This document shows, one piece after another, positions 61,212 through 64,000 of a DNA stretch of 64,000 nucleotides. Position 1 is the stretch's first letter. Each line of letters opens with the position of its first letter. Location of the stretch: the NCBI GenBank assembly GCA_024362935.1, contig JANCRA010000010.1:6316501-6380500 (forward strand), written 5' to 3'. Origin of the DNA: Setophaga petechia (taxonomy: Eukaryota; Chordata; Aves; Passeriformes; Parulidae). The notes under the pieces were generated by a model. That model saw nothing but the letters and a program-made list of their open reading frames with translations, searched no databases and had not been told where the DNA came from. A program made the position numbers and the translations under genes.

Positions 61212-62286
61212 GCCAACACCCGGCACAGAGCTCGGGATCCCAGCTGGGCCAGACCCCCACACAGCCGAGCGCGGTGCAGGCCCCGCTTCCCTGGGTTCCC
61301 TCAGGTGCCTTTGGAACACCACGGCCGCCTGTGTCATCTTCTCTAAATAAATTCCACATCATATGGAAATATATAACAGACTGGTATATTACGGCAATGA
61401 CCTATTTATAGGCAGTTTGTTACCATGACTTCATTTACCACCACTGTAAAGTCAGGATTTTGCCTCTCTCAAGAGCAGTCCCTTAAGACATTCCCTATAA
61501 AACTGCCTTAAGCTGTAATGGGGGAGAAGGGCGCAAAAAATTATTTTCCTTATAAAAGCAAGTGAGTAGCTTTTCCCAGGTTCCTTGTTATGGATTTTGG
61601 TATCTACATTAGATATTAAAGCCTGCAAGCACCACCAGCACATGAAAGGAAATACTGAAGCTAGAAACAACACAAAAATCCTGCCTTTCTTCTCAGTTTT
61701 GTCAGGATGATTTTAATTAAGCAATTTACTTTGTATTAAAACTCTTGGGAATTTAAAGATATTTGCAATATTTATAGTTTATTCTCGCTCAAAATCTGTA
61801 ATATTATTACCATGTAAACCTTAAACTTCACTTATCAAATTAGAGAGTATTCATCAAAGTGCCTGTTGATCAATAAAGGTCAGACTACAGGTCAACACAA
61901 AGTTGTCTCAAAAATAGGAAAGAACTAAAAAATTGTGTGGGAAATGTGGACAGTACACAGGTGTCCTGACTGGCACCCACAGAAAAAGCAATTTGAGAAC
62001 ACAATTAATACTTGCACATATTCATCAGTCCTCCATATGTGCCTAGACAGCTGGTCCTCTTGGATTACAGAACTAAAATGGACTTTAAAAACTGTTAAAA
62101 AATACAAACAACAAATAAGTGAAAATAACATCCAGCAAGAATAAAGTGAAGAAATTACAACTTCTCCTAATTAAAACTACAAACTCCATTTACAGAGGGT
62201 TGAGGCAGCATCCTGGGGTTTTCACAAGAGGCTGGGTTTGAGCTCACCCCTCTCTGACAGGACACCATCAAACACTGAGAGCCACC

Positions 62287-62342
62287 GGATCAGAGAAATG
62301 TTAAGGTTGGAAAAGGCCTCTACAATTGTCAAGCCCAATAAA
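62287..62342 (-). mobile_element. Short CR1 LINE 3' end
   Basis: The plus-strand string ATCAGAGAAATGTTAAGGTT followed by GGAAAAGGCCTCTACAATTG is the reverse complement of a CR1 terminus (GAGGCCTTTTCCAACC). It is a short remnant with the same orientation as DOCK3. Confidence 0.75.
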
Positions 62343-64000
62343 CAACCTAAGTCTTCCAAATCAAGTAACAGATTGAGAAAGGCATCTCAGTTTAGGTTTA
62401 TTTTCATTCTTCTATCCTGAAAGTCTCTATTTATTAGTCCTCAATTTATTTATAAGGATGCATTATCATGAATTGTACTTATTTTGTGTTATGAATATTC
62501 ATAGCTTTCAGCTTCAAACAGAAATTATTTACTCCAATAAAAATCTGTCTAAATTGATTCTCTACTGTATTCACGGAGGGCATTTCAATTTACAGTTTGT
62601 AATAAAGCCCAGTAATCAGAGGGACAGAAAAAATAACTTCTTCAGACTTTTGCATTGAAAATAAGTAAAATATCTTAAAATACTGACATGTGACAAGGGA
62701 AGAACTTAAGCAGTAAAAAGAATGATGTAACATCAATAAAGAAAGCAAAAGCAGAGAATAACCAACAAAACACAGCTTGCAGAAGATAAACAGAGATGTT
62801 GCTACAAGCTTTTCCTTTCTATTAAATTAAATAACCTGCCTGAATTACCATATATCATACTTCAGTAGTAATTTTTTTCTAGATATACTATGTCCTAATG
62901 CTTCTTCCAAATAGCTCAAAAGCTGAAAGATATATTGAATTTACATCAGTAACTTCACAAAAAGGTTCCTTGGCAACAAGCCAAGGAAAAAGCAACAATC
63001 CTGGCTTTCCCTCAACTGCAAAATAAAACAAAATTCTCAGAAGAATGAAGCCTGTGATATGAAGTCCTAAATCAGAGAGAAGCTGATTGGACACAGGCAC
63101 CTCACACTAGCAGTGCATATGCAAACTTCTCACCCCTCCTTATTCCCTCCATGTCTCCTAAATGTATTAGAAATTCCATTTGTGCAGTGCTTGTGCTGAC
63201 CTCCCCCTCTCCTGAGGAGCATTTCACATGCTTTACCAGAAACCTTGTGCAGCAAAGCAACAACTGGATTGCCTCCAAAATAATTTCAGAACTCCATTGG
63301 ATTGGACTGCACATTTAAAAAAAATAAATGCATTCAAATTCTTTACAATAAACCAAAAACAACAATGGCTTGTTCTGCTCCAAAATCAAAATGCTGTATT
63401 TAAATCAAAGCTATGTGCCTAACACCCAAAACCTGGTGATATCTTTTATCTGCTGCAAACCAAACAAACACCCTACAACCTTTCAGAGCTCTAAACCCCT
63501 TGCAGAGGGGAGCCCAGGTGGCACTGCAGCAATAGCACTTAAGGAACAGCAGGACACAGGAGGACAATCCTCACAATGTCAGCAAAGCTCTTTTGCCTTG
63601 AGAAAGCTTTTCCTCAGATCTGCTGTGAGGGGCAGTGGGTAATATCTAAACCTGTTGTCACAATGCTCTCTATTTAACAAATAACCCATCTCAGTCCAGA
63701 GCTCCCCACAGAATATTAGGAAGAAAAATGTTTTTACAAAGGGCTAGTCCCAATCTATTGCTCTTCTTCAAGAAGAGAAGTGTTCTCCTATTTGTTTGTA
63801 TCATCTCACAGACCTTAAATGATTAACTCACACTAATGTGCAATTCAGAGCCTATTTTTATTTATAGCAACTCAGTATAGTACAAACAACTTCTCCACTC
63901 TAAACATCAATTATGCCACACATGTAAATAGCTCTGAGTACAAGTTACTGCACTCCCTGGCAGTCAAGATGTGCATCTTGACTCTCATATCTCTTCCTTA

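Larger units (their letters stand above)
56139..64000 (-). other. Intron upstream of exon J (continues beyond the window)
   Basis: At least 7.9 kb of intron. It contains the purine/pyrimidine tract beside the acceptor, plain A/T-rich sequence at 56.3-59.4 kb, a solo LTR, an older LTR-like fragment, a CpG-rich minisatellite and a CR1 end at about 62.3 kb. The previous DOCK3 exon (expected to end LWKQLYV) was looked for and not found. Confidence 0.8.

Noticed and set aside
60316..61411. Three overlapping plus-strand open frames of 344, 361 and 271 codons
   Set aside because: They run through a tandem repeat whose unit is not a multiple of three, so all three frames are open and repeat the same peptide with a 29-residue period. 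There is no domain and no splice or promoter context.
1..64000. DOCK4 as the identity of the gene
   Set aside because: Exon A reads DLYLTLEKGDFERGG and exon I reads RKDFEVVDSDQ, the DOCK3 forms. Remembered DOCK4 has DLYITIERGEFEKGG and RKEYAMVDPED.
1..64000. tRNA, rRNA or a new multi-gene system in the introns
   Set aside because: No cloverleaf-type or rRNA-like sequence was recognised by eye, and all supported coding sequence belongs to a single gene. A covariance-model scan (Infernal with Rfam, tRNAscan-SE) would be needed to exclude small RNAs.

Overview
The window looks like nuclear DNA from a bird, probably a songbird. It lies entirely inside one large, intron-rich gene read on the minus strand. 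Ten exons, each with AG/GT splice sites and matching reading phase, join into 354 uninterrupted codons (1062 bases). The encoded protein is recognisable as DOCK3 (dedicator of cytokinesis 3, also called MOCA), a neuronal Rac1 guanine-nucleotide exchange factor of the DOCK-B subfamily. By comparison with remembered mammalian DOCK3, the exons cover roughly residues 106 to 459: the helical N-terminal region after the SH3 domain, up to the first strands of the phosphoinositide-binding DHR-1/C2 domain. The SH3 exons and promoter lie beyond position 64000. The rest of DHR-1, the catalytic DHR-2 domain and the proline-rich tail lie before position 1. The bird assignment rests on several CR1 LINE 3' ends, short solo LTRs of a type I associate with songbirds, and compact introns with GC-rich minisatellites.

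Layout in transcription order, from high to low coordinates: exon J (55990-56138), I (48133-48217), microexon H (40625-40666), G (38326-38480), F (23201-23282), E (18745-18805), D (16344-16491), C (11731-11819), B (9550-9675) and A (283-407). Everything between is intron. The intron above exon J holds a long purine/pyrimidine tract at the splice acceptor, a solo LTR with a perfect 5-bp target duplication nested against an older LTR-like fragment, and a 760-bp CpG-rich minisatellite. The introns between exons F, G, H and I hold several CR1 copies and fossil LINE-like sequence. A second probable solo LTR, with a 41-bp-arm hairpin across its edge, lies near 27.3 kb. Exon G is directly abutted by a 31-bp minisatellite and exon D has a 47-bp minisatellite about 140 bp upstream.

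I found no second protein gene, tRNA, rRNA, CRISPR array or new multi-gene system. The long open frames across the minisatellites are artefacts of repeat lengths not divisible by three. The most interesting material is local DNA architecture: tandem arrays and pyrimidine tracts beside splice sites, arrays dense in CACCTG/CAGGTG, and the hairpin at the LTR edge.
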